From contig NZ_JAUIRR010000003.1 in NCBI RefSeq assembly GCF_030577135.1, positions 122,887-186,886 of the forward strand: a stretch of DNA of 64,000 nt, read 5' to 3'. Made by a program: the position numbers and the translations under genes. Each line of letters opens with the position of its first letter. Within the stretch, counting starts at the first letter, position 1. This DNA is from Sulfurimonas sp. hsl 1-7 (GTDB lineage Bacteria > Campylobacterota > Campylobacteria > Campylobacterales > Sulfurimonadaceae). Below are positions 16,659-25,234 of the stretch, one piece after another. A model generated the notes under the pieces. It had not been told where the DNA came from, searched no databases, and worked only from the letters and a program-made list of their open reading frames with translations.

Positions 16659-18041
16659 GTGCTAAAATTTCATCAAATAGTACTTCGAAAGTTTTTAGCA
16701 CTTTTTTTTACACTCTTCGTGTTCGTTGGTACAATTGTATACTTTTGGGAGTACGACTTCTATCTAGACAGTTCTAAAAAATCACTTCTGCAAGATATAG
16801 AACTTATAGCATTACAGATCGACAACGGTACAGACCTTGATAAACTTGTACAAAATATAAAAAAACAACTTCATATCCGTACTACGATCATAAACGGCGA
16901 CGGTCTCGTTATTGCAGAATCTCACAAAGATAAAACAAAAATGGAAAACCATCGATACCGTGATGAAGTACTCCAAGCCGATACAAAAGAGTACGGTTAC
17001 AAAAAAAGACATTCCGAGACGCTAAAACTTGATCTGATCTATGTAGTAAAGAAGTACACTATTAAGGGAGAAATCCTATACATACGTCTGGCACTTGAGC
17101 TTGAGGGGATCAAAGAGAAGATGTTCCAACTCGGAGTTAAAATCTTTTCGGTACTGACACTCTTTTTTATCGCGATTTTTTATCTTACGTATAAACTCAA
17201 TTCCCAAGTTGAAAAAGAGGTTGCCAACATCATCTCTTTTTTAAAGTCTTTGACAAAGAAACAAAAATCTACATTTATCAAATCTGAGTATTCTCAAGAG
17301 TTTGCACTCATCACAAACCTCTTAACAAAAGTCTCTCAGATCATTGTAAAACAAGAGAAGAAAAAGTCAAAATATACAAATAAACTCAAAGAGCTAAACA
17401 AACAAAAAGATGACATCATCTCAGCAATATCACACGAGTTTAAAAACCCGATCGCTATTGTCAACGGTTACTCGCAAACATTGCTCGAAGATGAAGATAT
17501 CAATCCAAATATCAGACAAAAGTTCCTAAGCAAAATCCATAACAATGGAACAAAATTAAGTGAGCTTATCGATACTCTGCGTCTATCGTTAAAACTTGAT
17601 TCAAAACAACAGTCATTAAAATTAAGTACTTTCAATCTTTACGAGTTGATTGAAGATTGTGCCGAGAATATCAAGATCAACTATTCAGGGCGTGAAGTAC
17701 TTATTAACGGTGCTCACGATATTGAAATAACAGCAGATAAAACAATGCTGAGTATTGTCTTCTCCAACCTAATAGAAAACGGTATCAAATACTCAGAAGA
17801 TGAAGTGATTATCAATTTTGACAAAGAACACATCGATATTATCGATACAGGAATCGGTATCAATGAAAACGATCTTCAAAACATTACCGACAAGTTTTAT
17901 CGTGTACATAAAAACACTTGGAACAACTCTTTGGGACTGGGTCTGTTTTTAGTAGATACGATTATTAAACTCCATAACTTTAAACTCTCAATTTCGAGCG
18001 TAGAGAACGAAGGTTCCACTTTTAGTATCTACTTCTCGTAA
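16659..18041 (+). CDS. phoR: PhoR-like phosphate sensor histidine kinase
   Basis: 460 residues from a GTG start behind AAGGGG. It has membrane helices at about 10-30 and 158-178 enclosing a small extracytoplasmic domain of about 125 residues, a linker coiled coil, a HisKA box with the phosphorylated His259 in AISHEFKNPIAI, and an HATPase domain with NLIENGIKYS, DTGIGI and GLGLFLV. It has a larger periplasmic domain than E. coli PhoR and no obvious PAS domain. Position after phoU makes it the likely partner of the regulator at 10145. A Pho half-site for the next gene already begins inside its last codons. Confidence 0.9.
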   Translation: MLKFHQIVLRKFLALFFTLFVFVGTIVYFWEYDFYLDSSKKSLLQDIELIALQIDNGTDLDKLVQNIKKQLHIRTTIINGDGLVIAESHKDKTKMENHRYRDEVLQADTKEYGYKKRHSETLKLDLIYVVKKYTIKGEILYIRLALELEGIKEKMFQLGVKIFSVLTLFFIAIFYLTYKLNSQVEKEVANIISFLKSLTKKQKSTFIKSEYSQEFALITNLLTKVSQIIVKQEKKKSKYTNKLKELNKQKDDIISAISHEFKNPIAIVNGYSQTLLEDEDINPNIRQKFLSKIHNNGTKLSELIDTLRLSLKLDSKQQSLKLSTFNLYELIEDCAENIKINYSGREVLINGAHDIEITADKTMLSIVFSNLIENGIKYSEDEVIINFDKEHIDIIDTGIGINENDLQNITDKFYRVHKNTWNNSLGLGLFLVDTIIKLHNFKLSISSVENEGSTFSIYFS

Positions 18042-18080
18042 TTCTCTTGTAATCCCCGTGTAATCTAGCTAGTTTATTAT
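18036..18080 (+). promoter_or_regulatory. Pho-type promoter of the 76-aa ORF-olsF operon
   Basis: TCGTAAT (18036-18042), TTGTAAT (18047-18053) and GTGTAAT (18058-18064) in 11-bp phase, then 10 bp and -10 TATTAT (18075-18080). The first half-site overlaps the phoR stop codon. It gives the lipid-synthesis genes downstream their own phosphate-responsive start. Confidence 0.75.
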
Positions 18081-18109
18081 TCTCCTATACTTTATTTATA
18101 GGAAATAAA

Positions 18110-18340
18110 ATGAAAATGCGTGAGTTTAGCATCAAAACAGACAAACTCGAATACTTAGGATACACACAAGAGGAACTTAGCCTCGGTGTTATTGAAGAGC
18201 ATCTTTTTGAAGAACTTGATGTCCCCGAAGAATATATAAAAAACTTAGAGCTTACAGATGACAAAATATACATCAAACTTATCGATAAAGTAAGATACTT
18301 TAACGAAGACTGGTATGTATCTATTCAGAGGATCGCCTAA
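18110..18340 (+). CDS. Small acidic protein of unknown function, first gene of the olsF operon
   Basis: 76 residues with a net negative charge and no membrane helix, signal peptide or cysteine motif. It starts MKMREFSIKTDKLEYLGYT and ends WYVSIQRIA. I do not recognise a family. It has a ribosome-binding site (TAGGAAA) and a Pho-type promoter directly ahead, and its stop touches the olsF start by one base (TAATG), so it is very probably a real gene co-translated with the lipid synthase. It might be a regulator or partner of OlsF or of the Pho signalling proteins; nothing in the sequence decides. Confidence 0.8.
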   Translation: MKMREFSIKTDKLEYLGYTQEELSLGVIEEHLFEELDVPEEYIKNLELTDDKIYIKLIDKVRYFNEDWYVSIQRIA

Positions 18341-20064
18341 TGTTAAACGTAGAACAAACTATTCTCAAGAAATATCCTAAACTAAAAAATTCAAAACTAC
18401 TAAAATCAGCTGTCACAAAATTTGCAGACTCTATTGTTCATCAAGACGAGATCAACAAGTTTATGAAAAAAAACACTCACCTTGGAAGTTACGAGTTTAT
18501 AGATGAAGTATTAGAGTACTTTAACTTTAACTTCTTTGTAAATGACAACGAGATAGAAAACATTCCTTCAAGCGGAAGAGTTGTGATCATTGCAAATCAC
18601 CCTTTAGGTGCACTAGATGCCCTCTCTCTCATTAAACTCGTATCTAAGGTGAGAAAAGATATTAAAGTGATTGCAAATGATTTTCTGGAGATTTTTGAAA
18701 ACATCAAACCTATCCTTATAAACATCGATGTATTTACGGCAAAACAGAAAAAAGCCTCTATTGAAAAAGTGTATGAAACACTCGATAATGAGGGTGTGAT
18801 CATAATCTTTCCCTCAGGAGAAGTAAGTCGTGCAACACCTACAGGGATCAAAGATAAAAAATGGAAAAAAGGTTTTTTAAAATTTGCCCACAGGACACAT
18901 TCCCCTATTTTACCTATCTATATCGGCGGAAAAAACTCAAAAACTTTTTACTCTGTTTCAACAATCAACAAAAAACTCTCGACTGCCCTGCTGCCAAACG
19001 AGATGTTTAAACAAAAAAACAATACTATAGAGATGGTTGTAGGGGAGTTGATTCCCGCTGAAAATATAATGCCAAAAGGGATCGAACAATCTCAACTTGT
19101 CGATCTTTATAAAAAACATCTCTACGGGTTAAAGTCTAAAAAAAACTACTTTGAAACACAAAAAGCGATAGCCCATCCGGAAGATACAAAAGCGATAAAA
19201 AAAGAGTTAAAAAACTCTCAGCTGTTAGGAAAAACGAAAGACGGCAAGTTTATCTACCTCTATGCTAGTGAAGATAAAAACTCAATTGTAATCAATGAAA
19301 TCGGCCGCCTGCGTGAGATCTCATTTAGAAAAGTGGGTGAAGGGATCAATAAGAAAAGAGACATCGATAAATACGATAGATACTACAAACATATCATCTT
19401 ATGGGATGATGAAGATCTCGAAATTGTAGGTGCCTATAGAATTGCAGAGTGCTCAAATATTATACAAACACTAGGATCAGATGCATTGTATACTTCTACA
19501 CTTTTTAATTACAACGATAGTTTTTATCCTTACCTTAACGATGCAATAGAGTTAGGGAGAAGTTTTGTACAGCCAAAATATTGGGGAAGTCGTGCATTAG
19601 ACTATCTTTGGTATGGAATCGGAGCATATCTTAAAAACAATCCGCAGATTCGTTATATGTATGGTCCAGTCACTCTGAGTGCTTCTTTACCGAAGATCGC
19701 AAAAGATATGATCCTCTATTTTTACGATAAAAACTTTCCGGACCAAGAGCATTTAGTAACATCGAAAATTCCTTACAATTTTCAAAGCGATAAGGATCTT
19801 ACTAAAAAAATAAAAGCAGAATTCTCTTCCGGCGAGTATAAGGAAAACTTCAAAGCCTTAAAACAGTCACTAAGCAGTATAGGTTCAAGCGTACCTACAC
19901 TCTATAAACAATATAGTGAATTATGTGAAGAGGGTGGAATAAAATTTTGTGCTTACAATATCGATCCGGATTTTTCAGACTGTATCGATAGTTTTATCGT
20001 TGTATCGATAGATAAAATAAAGAAAAAACAAAAGGAACGATATTTTGGAACACAAGAATCCTGA
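18340..20064 (+). CDS. olsF: OlsF-like bifunctional ornithine-lipid synthase
   Basis: 574 residues with two acyltransferase domains. The N-terminal half (about 70-270) is PlsC/OlsA-like, with NHPLGALD (86-93) as the catalytic HxnD motif and the substrate motif FPSGEVSR. The C-terminal half (about 290-470) is an OlsB/hemolysin-like GNAT domain with REISFRKVGEG, IVGAYRIAE and ELGRSFVQPKYWGSRALDYL. This fused order is that of OlsF, which makes ornithine lipid from ornithine in one protein. The gene sits behind a Pho-type promoter, matching the known use of phosphorus-free ornithine lipids during phosphate starvation. The amino-acid head group cannot be read from sequence, so lyso-lipid variants with another amino acid are possible. 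Confidence 0.85.
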   Translation: MLNVEQTILKKYPKLKNSKLLKSAVTKFADSIVHQDEINKFMKKNTHLGSYEFIDEVLEYFNFNFFVNDNEIENIPSSGRVVIIANHPLGALDALSLIKLVSKVRKDIKVIANDFLEIFENIKPILINIDVFTAKQKKASIEKVYETLDNEGVIIIFPSGEVSRATPTGIKDKKWKKGFLKFAHRTHSPILPIYIGGKNSKTFYSVSTINKKLSTALLPNEMFKQKNNTIEMVVGELIPAENIMPKGIEQSQLVDLYKKHLYGLKSKKNYFETQKAIAHPEDTKAIKKELKNSQLLGKTKDGKFIYLYASEDKNSIVINEIGRLREISFRKVGEGINKKRDIDKYDRYYKHIILWDDEDLEIVGAYRIAECSNIIQTLGSDALYTSTLFNYNDSFYPYLNDAIELGRSFVQPKYWGSRALDYLWYGIGAYLKNNPQIRYMYGPVTLSASLPKIAKDMILYFYDKNFPDQEHLVTSKIPYNFQSDKDLTKKIKAEFSSGEYKENFKALKQSLSSIGSSVPTLYKQYSELCEEGGIKFCAYNIDPDFSDCIDSFIVVSIDKIKKKQKERYFGTQES

Positions 20065-21802
20065 GTGTAATTTAGCTGATGATTTAAAGAAAAAAATTGA
20101 ATTATTAGATATAGCTTTTCAACCTATTGTCAATATCCATACGGGTAAGATATACGCGGTTGAAGCACTTCTTAGAAACTTTAGAGATATTGGATGCAAA
20201 TCTATTTTTGAAGTTTTTGACATGGTATATAAAGAGAATCTTCTTTATTGTTTTGACCTGGCTCTCAGAAGAAAAGCACTTAAAAAGTTTACAAAAATCA
20301 AAAACTTTGAGAACCTGAAACTCTTTTACAATCTTGACAACAGACTCTTTGAGATGCATAATTTTGCACCCGGTAACACAAGCCAGATCTTAAAAGAGCT
20401 CAACATTAAACAAGAAACTATCTGTTTTGAGATCTCTGAAAGACATGAAATATCTGACAAATTCGGAATGGAAAGAACGCTGCAACACTATAAAAATGCA
20501 AACTTCTGTATAGCCATAGATGACTTCGGTGTTGGCTATGCTGGATATAAACTTCTCTTTGACTCTACTCCCGATATTATAAAAATAGACAGATATTTTC
20601 TCCAAAATATCGATAAAGACACCAAAAAGAAACAGATGGTCAAAAGTATTACCCATCTTGCCATTGAGCTCGGTATTAAAGTGATCGCAGAAGGTGTTGA
20701 AACAAAAGAGGAATACCTCACCTGTAAAGAGATAGGGTGTAATTTCGTACAAGGTTATTTTGTCCAAAAACCGACTGTAAACGTTGATGAAATAGAGAAA
20801 AAATATTACCATGTTATTGATGTGATTAAAGAGGATAAACGCAAACGTAAAGGGAATAATCTTTTAAAATATCTTAATAAGATCGAACCTTTAAAATCAA
20901 AATCTTCTATGCAAAAAGTTGTTGACTACTTTAAAGAGAACAACAACACTCCTATAGTCCCTGTTGTCAATAACAACAACGAACCTGTAGGTGTATTTTA
21001 CGAATCTCAAATAAAAGACTACCTCTACTCGCCTTATGGGATGTCACTTTTACTAAATGAAAATAAAGAGACCTCAAAACTTAAAAACTTCATTGCAAAA
21101 TGTCCCTCAACAGATGTCAGAAGCGACATCTCGACAATCATTGAGCTCTACTCCAAAAACGGAGATTCCCAAGGGATTATCATAACTCAAAACGCAAACT
21201 ATTTAGGTTTTCTTTCAGCAGGTGACATTATTAAACTTATGCATGAAGAAAATCTCGTAACTGCACGTGATCAAAATCCATTGACAAAAATGCCCGGGAA
21301 CAGAGTTGTTGAAAAAACAATTTCTACAATCTCATGCGATGAAAAACACCTTTTATGTTACTTTGATCTGGATAATTTTAAAGCGTATAATGACAAATAC
21401 GGCTTTAGAAACGGCGATCGTATCATCCAACTTTTCGCAGATATTTTACATAAACATCTCCCTCAGGAGTATTTCAAAGGCCACATCGGAGGGGATGATT
21501 TTTTTGTCTCATCCCAAGATCAGACACAGGGGTATCAACAGATACAAAATGTTATAAAAGAGTTTGAAAATCAAGCAAAAACGTTTTACTCGCAAGAGGA
21601 TCGAGAGAGAGGTTACATAATTGCTTCAGATAGAGACGGAGAGCAAAAAAAATTTGAATTGTTAACGGTTAGTGCATCAGTTTTATATGTAAATAATGTA
21701 GACACATCTCAGTTTTCAAATCACATTAATCACATCTTATCAAAGCAAAAAAAATTGGCAAAAAGTGATAAAACAAAAATCGTTGCAAGCTCTTTACTCT
21801 AG
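20045..21802 (+). CDS. EAL-CBS-GGDEF cyclic-di-GMP protein
   Basis: 585 residues from a TTG that overlaps the olsF end by 20 bp and follows AAGGAA. The EAL domain (about 12-260) keeps EALLR (40-44), FEISE, DDFGVGYAGY and AEGVET, so phosphodiesterase activity is likely. A CBS-pair-like region (about 285-410) follows, then a GGDEF domain with GGDDF at 482-486, which is an active-type signature. It could therefore make as well as degrade cyclic-di-GMP. Position at the end of the Pho-controlled lipid operon suggests a link between phosphate starvation and attachment or motility. No membrane segments are seen. Confidence 0.88.
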   Translation: MEHKNPECNLADDLKKKIELLDIAFQPIVNIHTGKIYAVEALLRNFRDIGCKSIFEVFDMVYKENLLYCFDLALRRKALKKFTKIKNFENLKLFYNLDNRLFEMHNFAPGNTSQILKELNIKQETICFEISERHEISDKFGMERTLQHYKNANFCIAIDDFGVGYAGYKLLFDSTPDIIKIDRYFLQNIDKDTKKKQMVKSITHLAIELGIKVIAEGVETKEEYLTCKEIGCNFVQGYFVQKPTVNVDEIEKKYYHVIDVIKEDKRKRKGNNLLKYLNKIEPLKSKSSMQKVVDYFKENNNTPIVPVVNNNNEPVGVFYESQIKDYLYSPYGMSLLLNENKETSKLKNFIAKCPSTDVRSDISTIIELYSKNGDSQGIIITQNANYLGFLSAGDIIKLMHEENLVTARDQNPLTKMPGNRVVEKTISTISCDEKHLLCYFDLDNFKAYNDKYGFRNGDRIIQLFADILHKHLPQEYFKGHIGGDDFFVSSQDQTQGYQQIQNVIKEFENQAKTFYSQEDRERGYIIASDRDGEQKKFELLTVSASVLYVNNVDTSQFSNHINHILSKQKKLAKSDKTKIVASSLL

Positions 21803-21908
21803 AAAAATAAGCGTTTTATCCCTTATTGATTAAATTTTAAGCAATAAAAAGTAGTGCTCAAAAAAAAATTTGGATATACTAACAGTAGAAAAATTTAGGA
21901 GAGAATTT

Positions 21909-23339
21909 ATGGGAAAATTCGTTAACAGTGTAGAAGAATTTTTCACTTTTTGTGAAGAAAATGATGTTCAGTTTGTAGACTTTAGATTTACAGACCTTAA
22001 AGGTGCATGGCACCATATTTCATACAGAATGAGTGCTGTATCAGCTGAACTTTTAACAAATGGTTTACCGTTTGACGGTTCATCAATCGATGCATGGCAG
22101 CCAATTAACAAGTCGGATATGCTTCTTAAAGTAGATGTACCTACTGCTTTCTTAGATCCGTTTACTGCTGATCCTACAATAGTTGTATTTTGTGATGTTT
22201 TTGATATTTACAAAGGTGAACTATACGAAAAATGTCCACGTTCAATTGCTAAAAAAGCACTTGCTCACGCAGATGAGTTAGGTATTGCTGATGCTGCTTA
22301 CTTCGGACCAGAAAATGAATTCTTCATTTTTGATGATGTAAAATTTGTTGACAACATCAATGAAGCTGGTTACAAAATCGACACTGAAGAGGGTGAATGG
22401 AACTCAGGTACTGCTTATGAAGATATGTACAACACTGGTCACCGCCCAGGAACTAAAGGTGGTTACTTCCCAGTAGCTCCAACAGACTCAATGGTAGATC
22501 TTCGTGCTGAGATGATGCAAGTTTTAGAGCAAGTTGGTTTAGAAGTTGTTCTTGGTCACCACGAAGTTGCTCAAGGTCAAGGTGAAATCGGTGTTGTTTT
22601 CTCTGACATTATCGGTGCAGCTGACAACGTTCAAAAATATAAATACGTTGTTAAAATGATCGCACACCTTAACGGTAAAACTGCTACTTTCATGCCAAAA
22701 CCATTATTCGGTGACAACGGTAACGGTATGCACGTTCACCAATCTCTATGGAAAGACGGTAAAAACTTATTCTACAAAGAGGGTGAGTACGGTAACCTTT
22801 CTGAAATGGCTTTACACTATGCTGGCGGTATCTTTAAACATGCTAAAGCTGTTGCTGCATTAACAAACCCATCAACAAACTCATACAAAAGACTTTTACC
22901 AGGTTTCGAAGCACCAAGTATTTTAACTTACTCTTCTCAAAACCGTTCAGCTGCTTGTCGTATCCCTTACGGTGCAGGTGAAAAAGCTACTCGTATCGAG
23001 ATGAGATTCCCGGATTCAAGTGCATGTCCATACTTAGCATTCGCTGCTATGATGATGGCTGGTCTTGACGGTATCGCAAACAAAACTATCCCAACTGGTC
23101 CAATGGATATCGATTTATTCGAACTTTCATTAGATGAAATTCGTGAAAAAGGTATCGTTCAAATGCCACACACTTTACGTGAAGCAATTGAAGGTTTAAT
23201 CGCTGATAACGATTTCCTAAAACCTGTATTTACTCAAGAATTTATTGATGCTTACCAACACTACCAATTCGAGCGTCAAGTATGGCCTGATGAAGGTCGT
23301 CCAACTGCATACGAGTTTAAAACAACTTACCAGTGCTAG
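21909..23339 (+). CDS. glnA: Glutamine synthetase type I
   Basis: 476 residues from the ATG behind GGAGAG; an in-frame upstream start at 21870 is unlikely. It carries the GS signatures [28 protein letters not shown] and [10 protein letters not shown]. It makes glutamine from glutamate, ammonia and ATP. At the site of the regulatory tyrosine of enterobacterial enzymes the sequence is DIDLFELS, with Phe at about residue 404, so adenylylation is not possible there; the H. pylori enzyme is also reported to lack that tyrosine. The gene stands alone with a terminator hairpin after it. Confidence 0.97.
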   Translation: MGKFVNSVEEFFTFCEENDVQFVDFRFTDLKGAWHHISYRMSAVSAELLTNGLPFDGSSIDAWQPINKSDMLLKVDVPTAFLDPFTADPTIVVFCDVFDIYKGELYEKCPRSIAKKALAHADELGIADAAYFGPENEFFIFDDVKFVDNINEAGYKIDTEEGEWNSGTAYEDMYNTGHRPGTKGGYFPVAPTDSMVDLRAEMMQVLEQVGLEVVLGHHEVAQGQGEIGVVFSDIIGAADNVQKYKYVVKMIAHLNGKTATFMPKPLFGDNGNGMHVHQSLWKDGKNLFYKEGEYGNLSEMALHYAGGIFKHAKAVAALTNPSTNSYKRLLPGFEAPSILTYSSQNRSAACRIPYGAGEKATRIEMRFPDSSACPYLAFAAMMMAGLDGIANKTIPTGPMDIDLFELSLDEIREKGIVQMPHTLREAIEGLIADNDFLKPVFTQEFIDAYQHYQFERQVWPDEGRPTAYEFKTTYQC

Positions 23340-23346
23340 TTCTTCT

Positions 23347-23373
23347 AAATTTACACCTTAAAGGTGTAAATTT
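23347..23373 (+). terminator. Terminator hairpin after glnA
   Basis: A perfect inverted repeat AAATTTACACCTT (23347-23359) and AAGGTGTAAATTT (23361-23373), folding with a loop of about 5 nt. It is followed by a T-rich run with TTTTTTCTTTTTC. It ends the glnA transcript. Confidence 0.75.
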
Positions 23374-23421
23374 ACCCCTTTCAATTTTTTCTTTTTCTTT
23401 TAATTTCAAATAAAATTTGGT

Positions 23422-23437
23422 TATAATCTTTAGCATG
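23422..23437 (+). promoter_or_regulatory. Consensus -10 box directly ahead of the kinase ATG (possible leaderless mRNA)
   Basis: TATAAT at 23422-23427 lies so that the expected transcription start (about 12 nt from the first base of the hexamer) falls on or next to the A of the ATG at 23435. No Shine-Dalgarno sequence can be part of such a transcript. Confidence 0.5.
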
Positions 23438-24400
23438 AAAAACAATCCATTTAATCAAGAAAATGATATTGTTATAAAACGACGCAAAAATCCTAAAGGT
23501 GAATACGCCCATTTAAATACTACAGAACTTTTAGACGCCGTCAAAAAAAGTGCACACTCTACTCATCGTGCCGATCTCGACATTCTATTGGAAATTTTTT
23601 TAGAACGCTACAATGCACGTCAAGATGAACTCGATAAACTCAACAAAGATCTCGAACAGCGCATTAACGCTGAAGTACAAAAAAGCAAACTCAATCAAAA
23701 AAGATTTGAACAGCAAGCAAAAATGGCTGCAATGGGTGAGATGATGGATGCAGTAGCCCATCAATGGAAACAACCTCTTAATGCTCTTTCAATGATGGGG
23801 GATCTACTTGTAAGTGATTATGAATCGGGAGATTTAAACCTTGCTTCACTTAAAGAGATGCGTGAAGATATGCAGGTACAGATCGATCATATGGTCACTA
23901 CCCTCTCAGAGTTTAGAAACTTTTTCAGACCAAAAGAGAAAAATGAAACTTTCGGGCTCAAACGCTCAACCCAAAGCGTAGCACTTTTAGTCAAAGACGA
24001 GTTTTTGAAAAATAACATTAACATCAAAATAGTACCTGAGCATGAAACACTGATTTTCGGTAATGAAAATGAGTTTAAACACCTGGTGCTCAACATCATT
24101 AACAACGCCAAAGATGCTTTCAATGAAAGAGCTATACAAAACCGAGAAATTGTTATAGACTTTATGAAGGACAACGGTTGTACCTACTTAGAGATTGCAG
24201 ACAATGCAGGGGGAATTCCAGCCCATATAATCGGTGATATCTTTAAGCCCGAAGTAACAACAAAACCGGAAGGAAAAGGGACTGGAGTCGGTCTCTATAT
24301 GAGTATGCAGATAGCACAAAAACTCGGCGGTGAGCTCAATGTAAAAAACAACGCAGCCGGTGCCGTATTTCAACTGAGAATTCCAAATATAAATCATTAA
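23435..24400 (+). CDS. Soluble sensor histidine kinase
   Basis: 321 residues from the ATG at 23435 (a TTG at 23417 is in frame but inside the promoter). No membrane segment or PAS domain is visible. A helical, coiled-coil N-terminus (about 20-95) leads to a HisKA box with His in DAVAHQWKQPLNALSM, and an HATPase domain with NIINNAKDAFNER, EIADNAGGIPAH and GTGVGLYMS. The AHQWKQPLN type of H-box is common in Campylobacterota kinases. No response regulator is adjacent, so its partner is unknown. Confidence 0.85.
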   Translation: MKNNPFNQENDIVIKRRKNPKGEYAHLNTTELLDAVKKSAHSTHRADLDILLEIFLERYNARQDELDKLNKDLEQRINAEVQKSKLNQKRFEQQAKMAAMGEMMDAVAHQWKQPLNALSMMGDLLVSDYESGDLNLASLKEMREDMQVQIDHMVTTLSEFRNFFRPKEKNETFGLKRSTQSVALLVKDEFLKNNINIKIVPEHETLIFGNENEFKHLVLNIINNAKDAFNERAIQNREIVIDFMKDNGCTYLEIADNAGGIPAHIIGDIFKPEVTTKPEGKGTGVGLYMSMQIAQKLGGELNVKNNAAGAVFQLRIPNINH

Positions 24401-24448
24401 ACTATCTAACTAACTCTTTTTACTCTACTAACACGAACAAAACTTGCA

Positions 24449-24463
24449 TATATAAACTTCATG
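24449..24463 (+). promoter_or_regulatory. -10 box 12 nt ahead of the small CxxC ORF
   Basis: TATATA at 24449-24454 places the expected start of transcription on the A of the ATG at 24461, a second case of a likely leaderless message. There is no Shine-Dalgarno-like sequence in front of the ATG. Confidence 0.4.
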
Positions 24464-24646
24464 AGCATACAACCCCTATATTGCCACCGTTGTAACAAAA
24501 AGTACAATGTACGTCAAGAAGATTTAATATTGATAAAAAAGCATTATGATAACTTTGATTTTAAAGAATATAAAGAGGGTTGCTTTTTCAAAAATTTGGG
24601 TCGTATTAAACGATCTAGAAACCTAAGGAAAGAAAATGACTGTTGA
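24461..24646 (+). CDS. Small basic CxxC protein, unknown
   Basis: 61 residues. It starts MSIQPLYCHRCNKKYNVR, with a CxxC knuckle at residues 8-11, one more Cys in the middle and one at the very end; it is rich in Lys and Arg towards the C-terminus. One CxxC pair alone is half of a zinc ribbon. It overlaps the next gene by 11 bp, which supports translation as a unit with it. No family is recognised, and the evidence that it is a gene is the promoter, the overlap and the non-random composition. Confidence 0.55.
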   Translation: MSIQPLYCHRCNKKYNVRQEDLILIKKHYDNFDFKEYKEGCFFKNLGRIKRSRNLRKENDC

Positions 24647-25229
24647 TGTTTATGTAAGTGACTACGACGATACTTTTATAGATGATATCGAAGAGATTAT
24701 TGAAGAAACAGGTATACAAATGTTTGTTCTTCATCCAAAAAATTCCAAAGCACTCGAAGAGATACAAAAGTTATCCAAGGAACATAACAATATTTTTTAT
24801 GCCCTGCCAACAGAGCTTATAGACAAAGCAGATGCAAAATGTGTAGGTGTAAAAATATCTACCGTTGAAGAGCTTGAGAGTATAGAAGATCGTGTAATTA
24901 TGATCGAAGAGAGTAACTTGGATAAGGCGCTCTATAAAGCGTTAGATAAACATAAAGGTATCATCTTCAATGCTACAAAAGAGCATAATGACTTAGAAAA
25001 TTTTTTCTTAGGCATTAGTCCAAGCAGTATAGATTCATTTGACAAAGATGAGCTTAACAAACTTTCCATGAAAAAAATTGTTCTACAAAGTAACTATCCA
25101 GAACATGATTTTGATGAAGTATACACCTGTGTTGAAAAAATATCTAATGCAATGTTCCGTTCAGAGCAAAGCATAACTTTAGAAGCAACTAAAAATACCC
25201 TGCAGCTTTTTTCTTTAGATCGAGTGTAA
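24636..25229 (+). CDS. TatD-like family protein lacking clear metal-site histidines
   Basis: 197 residues, cytoplasmic, acidic. The end of the protein, with ISNAMFRSEQSITLEATKNT and LQLFSL, resembles the C-terminus of TatD nucleases, in which a helix ends T..N..RLF. The middle, KKIVLQSNYPEHDFDEVY, sits where TatD has its ETD(S/A)P motif. The HxH metal motif expected at the N-terminus is replaced by VSDYDDTF. It may be a catalytically altered or inactive TatD relative. This is a weak, pattern-based call. Confidence 0.6.
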   Translation: MTVDVYVSDYDDTFIDDIEEIIEETGIQMFVLHPKNSKALEEIQKLSKEHNNIFYALPTELIDKADAKCVGVKISTVEELESIEDRVIMIEESNLDKALYKALDKHKGIIFNATKEHNDLENFFLGISPSSIDSFDKDELNKLSMKKIVLQSNYPEHDFDEVYTCVEKISNAMFRSEQSITLEATKNTLQLFSLDRV

Positions 25230-25234
25230 ATAAG

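Noticed and set aside
20105..20812. Antisense frames of 84 and 140 codons across the EAL gene
   Set aside because: They lie opposite strongly conserved EAL-domain codons and have no promoter or ribosome-binding site.
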